DNA of 64,000 bases from Sphagnum magellanicum (lineage: Eukaryota > Streptophyta > Sphagnopsida > Sphagnales > Sphagnaceae), in contig CM038911.1 in assembly GCA_021904315.1 (NCBI GenBank), forward strand, positions 18,263,390 through 18,327,389, in the 5' to 3' direction. Positions 1 to 11,130 of this stretch are shown piece by piece. The notes beneath the pieces were generated by a model that had not been told where the DNA came from, searched no databases, and saw only the letters and a program-made list of their open reading frames with translations. Both the position numbers and the translations under genes were made by a program. Position 1 is the first letter of the stretch. Each line of letters starts with the position of its first letter.

Positions 1-3000
1 GGTACAGACTAATTATGGAACTGCTTGATGATATTACATTATAAGACACATGTAAACGAAGAACCACAACTTGCTTACCACCATAGCTTTCACCAATTAT
101 GTATAACTCATTGTTGTTGTATTCCGGGTAGCTCTTGTACCAGTTGACCAAAAATTGATAAGCATCCAAAGCTGCATCAGCTCCAAAAACATGAAAATGC
201 CAACCTTAGGTTAGCCGTAATTAATATTTAAAATAATTGAGCAGTTTTATTTCTTTTTTAAAATTGTAATCATGAAACTCGTCATATTCCACATGGATAT
301 AGGACCGTATATTATTGGGTGCAACATTCACAAATACATGTCCTGTTGATTAAAACACGTATTACAATCTCAAAGAATTTCGACTGTTCCAATTCCAAAG
401 AGTTCCACACAAAAACAAGTTACAAGAAGCTTTCTAATCCAAATTTTTAGGATTTAATAATTGGTAATTTCCAGTACAAATTTGACAATAATTGGTAATT
501 TGACCTTTTGAATTCAAATTCTAGATTTTAATTGAAGTTTTAAAGGAGATTGATATTTCACTTCAGCTTTGAAAATTTGACATTTGTATGTCAAATTTCT
601 GTCTAGAAATTGATCTCCTTTAATTGAGAATTAACATCTAGAATTTGTTAATAAAAAAATTAAGCTCGTACTAGCTGAATTCCAATTGTTAACTAGTTAA
701 TAAAATCCATAGAAAAGGAGATCAATTTGGAGGCAAAAAACCATACTGAATTTCAAATTTTCAAAGCTGAATTGAAAATGGATCTCCTATAGTCTTCAAT
801 TGAAATCTAGAACTTGTTAATCTACAAATTAAGAATACCAGCTAAATTCCTCTCTTTTTTCAATATAGTGAATTTACGCAATTTTGTGGAAAAAAGTTGT
901 CCAGCAACATCAAGAAAAAATTACCTAAACTCACCAAATTTGTTATATTAAAAAAATTGCCAATTTTCTACCTTAGGCTCTAGTAGGGAGCCAGGGTATA
1001 GAAAGATTTTGGAAAAATCTACAAGGTGAGATGATAGATCTACTTTGTAGCCAATTGTGGCTAAAGCTTGTTATTAGTTATTGCCACTCTGGCCACATTG
1101 AAAAATGAATTTTTTTTTAAAAAGCACTTTTGCTAACTACTTAATTAAATCTAGAATAAAGTAGATCAATTTCTAAACTGAAATTCGTACTAAATTTCAA
1201 ATTTTTCATTTAGCTGAATTGGAATATTGAGATTTTCCTTTCATCTAGGGAAAAAAAAATTAATGGAAAAAATTAACAAAATTAGTACATGTGAAAATGG
1301 TTACTATACACTAAAGTCAAGAGTGGTTGTAAATTAAGTTTAAACTAATTAATTGCACTGAATTTGCCAAAATGGCCAATTCCGCCTCAATGGAGGCCCG
1401 AACAAGCCACAAACAGTGGGTTCAAAATAAATGCAAGATTGTTTTTCAGGATTCCAACCTTTAATGTGAAAGAGTGGCTGGGTAGGGCAGATTCCAGTTC
1501 CTAGCACACGGGCCTAGGCTCGCCCAAATAAGCCCCTAGCAAGTCTATATGCTAGCCCTTTAATGTTTCAAGATTGTTGTCTTTTCATTGTTAAAGAAGT
1601 GGGCCCTGACTAGGACCAATTCCAACTCCTAGCATGCCCATAGGTTCGCCTACAAACTCATTAAGAGCTGAAATTGGCTTTATCAAGATGGCCAACTAGG
1701 CCTGATTCCGGCTCCTAGCATGCCCATAGGTTCACCTACAAACTCACTAAGAGCCAGAATTGGCCTTATCAAGATGGCCAACTAGGCCTGATTCCGGCTC
1801 CTAGCATGCCCACAGGTTCACCTACAAACTCGCTAAGAGCCAGAATTGGCCTTATGAAGATGGCCAACTAGGCCTGATTCCGGCTCTTAGCATGCCTATA
1901 GGCTCAATTACAAACTTGCTAAGAGCTGGAATTGACCCTGTCGGGCTCACCTAAGGACCTTGCTAGGAGCCAGAATCGACCCTAGGTAGCCGGGCCAGCT
2001 CTCTAGGGATCAGTACTCCAGTGGCACTGATCAAGAGAGAGAGCTGGGAGCTGGAGGGAGCAGAGCTTGAGCAAAGCCAAGAAAGCCCAGCCCAAGCAAG
2101 TGGTGTGGGGTTTTTGTGTAGTACTAGTACCTATTTGGGAATCAGTGAAGTTCGAGTAGTCGGATGCCACGGTTGAGTATGAGTATCCCACACCCACTGG
2201 GGAGTCCACAAATATCACATTTGCAGCTGCCAAAAAAGAACCATAATCAGCACACACATGACAACACATGAATCTAAGTTCAAAATCATTCTCACAAGAG
2301 ATCAGCCTTATCAAATTTTAATAAACTGACTTGAATCCCAAATTTTCAGGTCTTTCATGTGTATTCATTCAATACTAAAAGTACTACCATTTTTTGTTCC
2401 ACCCTAAAGGACTAATTTCCACCTTCAGGAAGATTACTTCAGAAGAAAATCACTTTCATTCTTCTTGATCTTCCAGCCAGCAGAAAGCAAAATTAGCTGC
2501 TGATCAATGGTACCTTTGTTCCAGCTATGTTCATTGAGGATGAGGTCTTCAGAAGCAGTGACACGAAATGGACCAAGCTCACTTAATAATCCATCTCCAA
2601 TAGATGAGCACCCTGGACCTGCAAAAGATACCCACACAAAAACAAAAAAATTCCCATTTGCTGCTGCATACTATAGGTCCTTTACTACTGCAACTGCTGA
2701 ATGCTAATTATTATATGCAGCTGCATTCAAGCGGATCTAGAAACTTCATGATTTGAAGAAAAATATCTATTGATCATACTGTGAACTCATCATCATCATG
2801 GATGTCTTGAAGCAAGCTAGGAAACCAAAAATAAATTCTGATCATATTCACAAAAAACACTCTGCACAAACATATATTCTGTTACTAGACTAGTCGTGTA
2901 CCTCCATTGAACCAGAAAGCAATTGGAAGAGAAGCAGCGTCCTTGTGATCAGCCTCCACAAACCAGTAGAAAAGCTGCTTACTCCCGCTTGCGTCCACGG

Positions 3001-3226
3001 GTATGTAGCCAGCATACTGAAGAAAGCTCACAACTGGTTGTCCAGGGAGGTTTGTTACCAGATGCTCTTGTATGGCTCCATATCCTCTCTCAGCACACAC
3101 AGCGAGTACTACTAATAACAACACTACTACTGCAGCAACCTGCTGCTGCACTGCCCCTAAAGTCCGGTGCCTAATAACAATAATATTCCCCCACCGAATT
3201 CTAGTCCTCATCGCGGTCGATCCCAC
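1..3226 (-). CDS. Serine carboxypeptidase-like protein (peptidase family S10), 5' half only
   Basis: Secreted or vacuolar serine hydrolase of the S10 family: carboxypeptidase, or acyltransferase in some plant members. Four exons join in frame, all at phase 1: 2902-3226, 2514-2618, 2131-2226 and 79-180, each with GT-AG borders. They give 209 visible residues. A basic N-terminus is followed by a hydrophobic signal segment (about residues 29-44). Family landmarks appear in order: WFNGGPGCSS (residues 105-114, oxyanion-hole region), an SWNKAANVIFVDSPVGVGYS block, and GESYG with the presumed catalytic Ser at 207. The last visible exon ends one base after GESYG, so the next residue is split by the intron. 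Canonical members read GESYAG; here Gly replaces Ala. The catalytic Asp and His exons lie beyond the left edge. The first ATG (3226) was chosen; a second in-frame ATG at 3211 would also keep the signal peptide. The third intron is long (181-2130) and repeat-filled. Family assignment is firm; substrate is unknown. Confidence 0.9.
181..1600. other. AT-rich part of intron 3, no gene seen
   Basis: AT-rich intron DNA with several short diverged repeats around 'aattgagatctccttt'-type words (about 480-830). No open frame or transposon protein was recognised. The donor of this intron is at 2130 and the acceptor at 181, on the minus strand. Confidence 0.6.
1605..1990. repeat. 86-bp tandem repeat inside intron 3 of the carboxypeptidase-like gene
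   Basis: About four diverged copies of a GC-richer unit containing GATGGCCAACTAGGCC and TCCTAGCATGCCCATAGG. The GATGG landmark recurs at 1687, 1773 and 1859, a spacing of exactly 86 bp. Partial, more diverged copies reach back to about 1480. The unit carries no open frame shared by all copies. Confidence 0.85.
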
Positions 3227-3840
3227 TAGTTTATTTAATTCTGATCTAGTGCTTTATTTTGATCTGCTAGCAAGTTATGAAGATGAGAATTAAGCTTGCT
3301 GAAATCTCCAACTAACTAGCGCACCGCAATTATACAGGTACCGACTCAGCAGCAGCAGCTAATGATCCCTATAATCTCTAGTACTCTAATTGCATCTGCA
3401 GATGCTGCAGTGCAGGAATGCAGAACTGATCTGAGTATTCTGAAAACATTTTTCTTGGGTGCAGATTTTTAATTGCTGCGAATAATTGCTGCCAGCTGAT
3501 TTCTCCTGAAAGTGGGTACTTAATTAGCAGCTACCGCGCCTGCCCACAAGCGGGACCTCCTCCTCTACCATCCCTGATCACTAGTCCTCGCAGCAGCTGC
3601 TTGCGTTTGTTTGTTTGTTTGTTTGTTTTCTTTTCTGTCTAGCTCTAGAGAAGGAGGCAGGCAGGGAGGGAGGGAGGGACAACGGGCAAAGGAGGAAGAT
3701 CCTTTCATCTGCGGTCCTCTAGTCCTCATCTAGACCTTCAAAATAAAGCAAACAACCGACAGGCTCAAAGCTCGTTTGTCGATCCACTAGGCTAGGGGAC
3801 CTCCTAGGAAGTATAACAAGTCAAAAAGAAACTCTCCAAA
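3227..3840 (-). promoter_or_regulatory. Presumed 5' UTR and proximal promoter of the carboxypeptidase-like gene
   Basis: This GC-richer stretch lies immediately upstream of the ATG. It holds a (GTTT)n microsatellite at about 3605-3630 and a GGGA-rich run at about 3661-3680 (plus-strand reading). I cannot identify a convincing TATA box or start site; the role is inferred from position only. Confidence 0.4.
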
Positions 3841-4099
3841 ACACCAAAAGTGAGAAATGCCATATTGAAAATGAGTGTGTCTTTTTTTTTTGGCTTCCTA
3901 AAGTGCCTTTACACAGTCAAAAATGATCACTTGTTCTTCTTTTTGGCATTTCCAATTCATGTGAATTCATGTGTTTTTTTTTTAAATTGTTATTTTACAT
4001 GTGAATCTGTTTTTGACATTCATTTACATGTTGAGTGTGCCAAAGGTAAAAATCAGTGTTAAATCTAATAAAGTATTAATTGTAGAGACCTTGTAAGAG

Positions 4100-4651
4100 G
4101 AGCATCTCCATCATGTTAGCACTATAATTATGATGCATTCACACTTGATGTTAAGTCAGTGTTAAATGAAAATCTAGATGGCATCCTAGGTGGCATGCAA
4201 TGTTAAATGGGTGATAGCATAATGTTCAGTGAATGTTAGCTTAACATAAAATTTTAATGGTAAGTAGGTTTTAAATGAGTCCTAAATGACTAGCATAGGG
4301 AACTCAACACTAAAATCCCTAACACTAAGTGTGAACACACCTTAATAGTCTCTACTCTCTACACTATTTTTTTGAATGAAATCAATAATCAGATTGCATA
4401 AAACTTCCTTCCTTTAGAACTTAGGCAAATACATACACAAAATATTTTGACCACCGAGAGCACCATAAAAAAGAATTGATTGCTTTTTATGGGTTAACAA
4501 TAAATGATTGGCCCACATGATGAAATTCCTGTCTCTCGCTTTATGCATCCAATTTTTTCATGCTTCTAGATCGGAAAGGGCAACGTAGCAAAACCACTAC
4601 TTTAATTTAGTGCACCACCCACTAAATTATTGCTATGCAATGGAGATGTTC
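4100..4651. mobile_element. MITE-like element with GAGCATCTCCAT terminal inverted repeats
   Basis: The left end reads GAGCATCTCCATCATGTTAG. The right end (4632-4651), reverse complemented, reads GAACATCTCCATTGCATAGC, an imperfect 20-bp inverted repeat. The interior (about 0.55 kb) is non-coding and rich in short GTTAAATG-type words. The size and the GAGCATCTCCA end resemble plant hAT-type MITEs. No clear target-site duplication could be matched, so the superfamily is unproven. Confidence 0.45.
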
Positions 4652-5458
4652 AAATTTCAAATAAGTCATGCCGGGAATGCTCAAAAATATTTCACCCTCA
4701 TCACTTTAATATATGCTTGCCACAATAAACCTTGTGCATGTATCATATGTTGTAATGGATGAAACCACAAAATTTGTCTCATCATTTGTGTTATGAGCCT
4801 CAAGCTTTTGTGTGAGAAAATCACAGTCTCTTGTAATGTGGTTGGTTCAACTTGGAGGTCAAATGCATGTGAAATAGCCAGATATTTCAAGATATTTCAT
4901 GCACAGGGGTGCTACATGATGGTCAAATGATCCTTGTACGTACCAGTGCTAGCCAAATATCACATTTTAAGGTTAAATTTAGGATATCAATAAAGCATAT
5001 TTTTTAAAAAAACCATTTAATACACAAATATGCAGTGAAAATTTTCAACAATTTATTTGGCAAGGCAAATATGAACTCAAGTTCAATTTTGTTCCTTCAC
5101 TAGATATGAAAGTTTTAAATTTAAATTAACTACGAATACAGACAAAAGTTATGCAGATTCAAAATCAAGGTGGGGTTGATAGTCCATTCCCACTCGATAT
5201 GAGCATCATCCGCAATTTGCACACCTCAATCATGGCACCATAAGTGGCTGATTGTGTATGGCTGAAAAGTTCAATGCCTCCCAAATTCAACTGGTCCACC
5301 CACTCCCACTCCTTTTAGAATTATTAAGCACCCAACACCAGTGACAGGTAAGGAATCTCGGGATGGGGTTCAGCGTACAAATTGCCTGGGCTCTGAATTT
5401 GGGGAATCTGCTTGTGAATCTTCAAGGGCCTTACTTTGGTTGTAAAGCACCAGCAACA
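4652..5458. other. Intergenic, nothing recognised
   Basis: AT-rich DNA. Short open frames on both strands look random, and I see no protein family or RNA gene. Confidence 0.5.
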
Positions 5459-6050
5459 CTTTTTTCTTTGGATTTGAAAGCACCTCCCCCTGCAAAAGAT
5501 CCTTCAGTCAATTGAAGGGACCTTCCACGTATGGAACATGCTTGGACAAGATGTTTTTGTCACATGTCATGGTAATTTAGACTGAAATGATGCATGACAA
5601 GAAGAAGACTATTTGTTGTGGACAAATAAGAACATTTATGTGCAGAATCAAACCCAAGAATTTTTTTAAAATAAAATAAGATAAAAATCCTTGCTTTGTT
5701 TTGCATGAATGAAGAAGGCTTGCTCTCCCACAGGCCTGCTCTAATTTTCAGGCTTGTAGCCCTTGGGGCTAAGACACTCAAATTACAGCACGCCTTCCCC
5801 CATACATAAACATTTCATGGTTTTTTTCTTTTTGTTTTTTGAAAGCACCTCACTGCACAGAAGATGCTTTTGTCAATTGAAGATACCTTCCACCACTCAC
5901 ATGCAAACAAACCTTCTGCCATTCACAGAAAACAAAACATTTTTCACTATATGTCGGGGAAGGGATGATTCCCATGGGCCTCCCCTAAATTCTTGGGCCT
6001 ATGTTCTTGGGCTATTGCACTTGAGGTTGCAACCCTCAAAGTAAGGATCA
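5459..6050. repeat. Diverged local duplication, about 360 bp apart
   Basis: The segment at 5459-5550 (GAAAGCACCTCCCCCTGCA ... GTCAATTGAAGGGACCTTCC) recurs at about 5824-5911 (GAAAGCACCTCACTGCACA ... GTCAATTGAAGATACCTTCC). GGGCCT/GGGCT-rich words also recur at about 5370, 5750 and 5970, suggesting that a unit of about 360 bp duplicated in tandem. No coding frame is conserved between the copies. Confidence 0.55.
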
Positions 6051-7852
6051 CTATGCAAAAGTATAAAAGAATAACGACTCCAAGGGAGTCCTTTCCTAAT
6101 TTTGAGATTCCAACATGGCCAGTAGACTATGTTGGCATTGAGAGAAAGTTCCAGTTACCCGACATAAAGCAACATCAGAATTTTTAATATTTTTTCCACA
6201 CGATGCTCGAAAGATACAATTGGAAGAAAAGAATAAAAAGAAGTAAGTTGTTACAAGCCAGTTCTTTTATTCTAATTTAACAAAGTTGTTGAAAGATTGA
6301 AAGCCATGACATATTTACACAGCAGATAACTGTGAATCGTCGACACTTACAACTCCAAGGTTAGGCATTTACACTTACATGTATGTCAATAAGTGGTTTG
6401 ACACTTACATAGAATATAAATAAATTTGGTACTTACATTGAGCATATGTAGAAAACCATGTACAAGCCTGACACTAATGAGAACCTCAAATGGAGTGTTC
6501 TCAGCATTAGGGTCCAGCATTCCCCATTCTGGGGCTTAAGTCCAGCACCCCCCACCTCATGCAGGGCCCCCATTCCCAGAACAACACCAGATTCTTAGCT
6601 TATACAAACAAATCACCATGATATTATAAGATCACCATTTCATATACCCACCTTCACATACCTTGAAACAATGATATTTGTTATTTGTTTGTTTTTTGTT
6701 ACTTGATATTATAAGATGATCATTCCACATATCCTCATAACTATCTGTGTGTATATATGCCAGTGTTGTCCGGGTCTTACTTTATGTTATCATGAACTTA
6801 AACATACCTCAACATGCATAGATCATAATGAGTGGGAACCAGGGAAGGGTTCTTATGTTCCTTAAGAGTGGAGTGGGTTGGATTGTATGCTCACTTAAGA
6901 GTGGGAGGGATCTTATGTAGCTGCACCACCCCTCCTATTCTTAAGCTTGATGAGAAGGCACGATATCCCTCCTCTTTCGTATGACGGATATCCATGAATA
7001 CAAGATGCCCTCCAAATACAGAGTATGAAATTTCTCCGAGTGCAATGCACACATAGGAGGATTCAACAATAAAAATGCCTGAAAAGTGCAGAAATGGGTT
7101 TTTTAAGTGAGGACATATATTAAAAGAGTGTGAAATGAAAAGATTTTTCTTTCATTCATTGAATTGCAGCATCCTCTCTCTCAAGTGTACACCTTCCTCC
7201 TTCCTATTTCACCTAATGGGAAAGCGTGCAAACCTGGGATCATACCACCAAACAAATAATGCTAGACCACACTTTTTTCTTGAAATGAAATAGATATGCC
7301 CTAGAAAGTTGGAACAAAAAGTCTTCACATATAATTGTACCTAGGTATTCAGTAGATAGGTACCACACCTGCCTTTCAAGTCCAGAATTATTTTGTGTCA
7401 AGGCAAAGACCAAGAAAGAAAGCTTGGGTTTCAAGAAAAACTCAAGAGCATGGAGAGGATAATGACAACATAAGTGGGAGACTTTTGTCGAAAACAGACC
7501 ACAACAGTTTCTTCTGTGCAGTTTCACCAAGATGCGAAAAATCAATTTTAAAATAGAATTTTTTCTCACAATACTCCTTTTTCTGAAAAAAAAAATCATC
7601 AAACTTTGAAAAACATTTAATCACATTTTGGACTTTGATTTTAGTTTGGTTGCATTTTTTAAACTAGTTTTTATAAATCTTTGGATAGGTTCCAAAAGGC
7701 GATTTCCATTTAATGTTAAATCCTTAGTGGGATGCTAGCCAATGACACAACATCAAAAAATTGAAAAAAACATAAATCACTGGTGATGATAGCTCACAAA
7801 TCTTTTGAATATATGTTCTAACCACATTGGCAAGCAATGAGTACAATGACAT
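6051..7852. other. Intergenic, nothing firmly recognised
   Basis: No gene was seen. At about 6840-6985 there are short words (AGTGGGAGGGATCTTATG) resembling the unit of the tandem array at 56.7 kb, so a distant copy of that repeat may be present. The long minus-strand open frame near 7240-7602 has no recognisable domain. Confidence 0.45.
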
Positions 7853-8234
7853 AAGGTGGTGGACCTTGTCAACAAATTTCTACACATATCTGGGTTGGAA
7901 TTGAACTGGCAAAAGAGCATGGCTTTTAGGTATGGCACATCAAACTTCAAACCAAGGTGGCTACAGAAGCACAAATGGACGTGGGCAACCGATATTGTGT
8001 CAAAATTCTTAGGTACTGAATTTGGCCTCAACCTTGACTTTAATGATGTGGATGGATTTCTAATAGAAAAGATACAAAAGAATATTAGGTTCTGGAATAC
8101 AGTCCATCTTCCTCTTGTTGATAGGGGCAGCCATTGTTAATGCAATCCTAAGCTCCATCATCTAGTACTTTATAGCAATTTGGGGTGGTTCAGCAAGGGC
8201 AATACATAAATGCAGAGCCTTGTTAATGAACTAT
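7853..8234 (+). pseudogene. LINE (non-LTR retrotransposon) reverse transcriptase remnant, part 1
   Basis: The plus-strand translation gives LVNKFLHISGLELNWQKS, then KFLGTEFGLNLDF, then a segment ending in FWNTVHLPLVDRG. This is the order seen after the catalytic palm of plant LINE reverse transcriptases: the LNxxKS motif, the LG-xxLG block and the LxLxGR-like block. One frameshift later it continues as IVNAILSSII, a stop, then FIAIWGGSARAIHKCRALLMNYV-like sequence. The catalytic FADD region upstream is not recognisable. A stop lies just upstream of 7853, and frameshifts and stops interrupt the frame, so it cannot be functional. Its 3' part resumes at 9424 after an insertion. Confidence 0.7.
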
Positions 8235-9423
8235 GTGATGAAAAGTGAAGAGAAGATGAAAACCTAAGTTGATGAATACAACATCATTAATTGTTGAAAG
8301 TTGTATCCAACAAAGTTTCGACAGTTGATGGTGATGGGTGGTGTTGTGGATTTTCAGTTTTGTTTTGTTATTGTGGTATGTTTGTTGCAGATTATGAATG
8401 GTGGCTTGATTTTGTTACGACGGTGTTCTGCATTCAGTGCTTGATGTACTGTCTTGTTATTCTTCATTGTTGGGGATGCTGGTTATTTTCTAAGTTGGCG
8501 TTGGCTTTGGCTTACACAAGGGATGGGATGTCAAAGTCTCTACTATTTGGAAAGCTACCTCTGCAATGGAGAAGCTCAGTATTGTTTATTTTCGATTTGC
8601 GGTTTTTGATGCTTTACATAACTTTAGAAACTAGCATCGTATGATGTTTGTTGGGAGGAATGCTTGTTGTTTACAACCTATTTTTGTCTGAGGCACACAT
8701 CTTTTTCGATGCATATGGGTTTCAATAGAAAGAAAACGTGTTTAGAAGTTGATTTTAGGGGTCACAGTCAAGGTTATGATGAGAGGCTTTAGGGATTTCC
8801 AGAACAGTCCTTATGGCAAGTCAATTGTAATGTTTCCTTTCTTGGTTGTAATTCTATCGGGGCCTATTGTTAAGGAGAAACTACCCACATGAATGGGAGC
8901 TCCAAAGTGATGATCAATTCAACAGAAAATTTTGTTGTTTATGGGGAAGATCTATTGGTAAACGTTCTGAAATTGAGCATCACATTGTCAACTTCCTGAA
9001 TCAACTTGTTTGATGACTTGTCTTCAAATTGCCTGTGTTGTGGGGGCATATGTTATTTGTAAATGAAAGAATTATCCAGAAGGAAGTGTCTGGAATTGTG
9101 TAACCTCCATTTGTGTTTTGTTTTCTATGTTGTTGCATAAGGGATGCATTTAGTATGTTTGTGAGATGCAAAGTTTACCAAATCTTCGGGTCAGGTTCTG
9201 CCACAAATAAGTTTGCCATAAAAGTGACCAGTTAAACTCACGAGTGTGAAATCAGAGTGGTATGATCCCTAAAGACCCATAGACTACATGTAGTGAGTTA
9301 GACAACAAGTGATTAGTTTGGATCTTTCTGAAGCAAATAATTCATTGTTCTATAACATGCAAGTGTAAGCTCACCAATTTGTATAATTGAAGGTGTATGT
9401 GTTCTGCCTTCTTTTTTTGTTGC
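8235..9423. mobile_element. 1.19-kb insertion splitting the LINE, possibly a solo LTR
   Basis: LINE-type coding sequence stops at about 8234 and resumes at about 9437. The hexamer AACTAT stands on both sides (8229-8234 and 9424-9429), as expected for a target-site duplication. One base in from the ends the segment reads TGATG ... TTGTTGC(A), close to but not exactly the TG...CA of an LTR. The interior carries an open frame of 117 codons (8291-8644) with no recognised domain. Solo LTR is a plausible reading; an unrelated insertion is the alternative. Confidence 0.4.
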
Positions 9424-11130
9424 AACTATTTGTGTTGTGGCCAAGACCACAACACTAGTCAATTGGATTGACTCCTATGCAAGGAGGAGAAATGGGGGCC
9501 TAAATCTAGTGGATCTAAAGGAGGCCCTAAATGCGTTGTTGAGTAAATGGATATTACTTGTTTTAGAGTTGGGAGAGTCTAACCAAAAAAACCCTGTTAT
9601 GTCACAAGATGAACACCAATGCAAACCATCCAAACACAAAAGATGGGTCCGAAAATATCCATTGGATCCTAATACAAGGTTATTTACCTTCCACATGATC
9701 TAGGATCTGGAATAGAATCTCCAAAGCCTAGAAACTGGTGAGCAAGGTCCCAGCAATCCTCCATCAATAGTTGAGGCCATCTACAATGTGAACATATGGT
9801 AGTCAACCAAATTTCAAGGCCAAGAACTGTAAACATCTATTGATATAGCATAACAGCTCCATGCGCAAGAGTTAAAAAAAAGGTTGGCAACCTCCAGGAC
9901 TCTTAAACTCAAGAGTTCAAAAGTTGGGTAGAATCAAAAGGGACTTACCAAATGGAAGAAAGTGCGTAGGTGGTATGACACAAATTAATTGAACAACTTC
10001 CAATTAGTTGGAAACAAGAACTTCATGCGCCTACACATCAATCACTGGATGGGGAATGGGTTGCACTCTACCATAGTAGTTTTCACTCCACGCCTGAATT
10101 GGTATTGCAAACTAATAAAGATTGTAGACCCAACCCAAAATGTGCAGATGTGGTAAGTACTTGGATAGTTCCTACAAGTTTGGCAAATTTCAGTGTGAGC
10201 GCTGCCATTGATGTGCTTGTGGCTAAGTAATGAATTAACCCTGAGGAACAGTGTAAAGTAATAGGGAGATGGTGTAGAATGTGAGTCTCTACTATTAGGA
10301 AGGGGGCTAGGAAAACTACCTTCCACCTATTTCGTGGCAATGTAGAAACATTAGGATTTGACCCAGATCAATGAGCACGGGCTGATGGGTCACCCTTACT
10401 TGATTTTTTTGTGAAAAAGAGATGAAAGATTTTTAATGACAGAAAAACTCTAAGAAGGAAACTCATAGAGAAGTGGCTAGAGATATTGCCTCCTAAATGC
10501 AATATTAAGTGGCAAGGTATTTGGGGAAAAAATAGAGACAAGAAAGGCAGGTTTCTTAGGGGTTGGATCCATCATAAGGCCATTGCAGTCAATGCTTGGA
10601 AAGCCCAAATGTGGAAGGATGTAGAGGAGAACTGCAAATGTGTAATCTAAAACTTCAAAACACCATGGCGCACAGGATCTATCACTACCCCAGGGAAAAA
10701 GCTATATGGAGATGGGCCTCTTCCATAATCTATGGGCTCAAATACCCCTTATACACAAATGGGAGAATGAAGAGGCTCAACATTTTGCATTTCCTTTTCA
10801 ACAAGAAACATCTTAAAGCATAAAAGGACTTTACATCAATTTGAACTCTCTTGAAAGGAGTAATATTCTAGTGTCTTGGGATTGAAAGAAACAAAAATTC
10901 TTCAAAGACCATGCGTGGTCTGATTATAAATTAGGTCATATGGTTTTAGAGAGATAGTGACCTATGGCAGACTAGAGCGGGAAAGAACTCTTGGATTGAT
11001 TGACAAAACCCTGGTTGCTAAAAACAAATATTTTGCAAACTTCAATAGAAAATATTGCTCCCATTTCACTCTGTGTGTTAGGGATAACCATAATGTTTTA
11101 TGGAGTTATCAACTATTTAAACTTGTCATT
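9424..11130 (+). pseudogene. LINE remnant, part 2 (C-terminal region of ORF2)
   Basis: From 9437 the translation gives RRRNGGLNLVDLKEALNALL and SKWILLVLE, the GGLxxxD...ALLxKW block that follows reverse transcriptase in plant LINEs. Further downstream, in shifting frames, come NIW-stop-STKF, then GWIHHKAIAVNAWKA, then YHYPREKAIWRWASSII, which resembles a zf-RVT-type region near the LINE C-terminus. The last readable piece is KNKYFANFNRKY at about 11010-11055. Several stops and frameshifts show long decay. Spacing and order match part 1 if 8235-9423 is removed. Confidence 0.6.
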
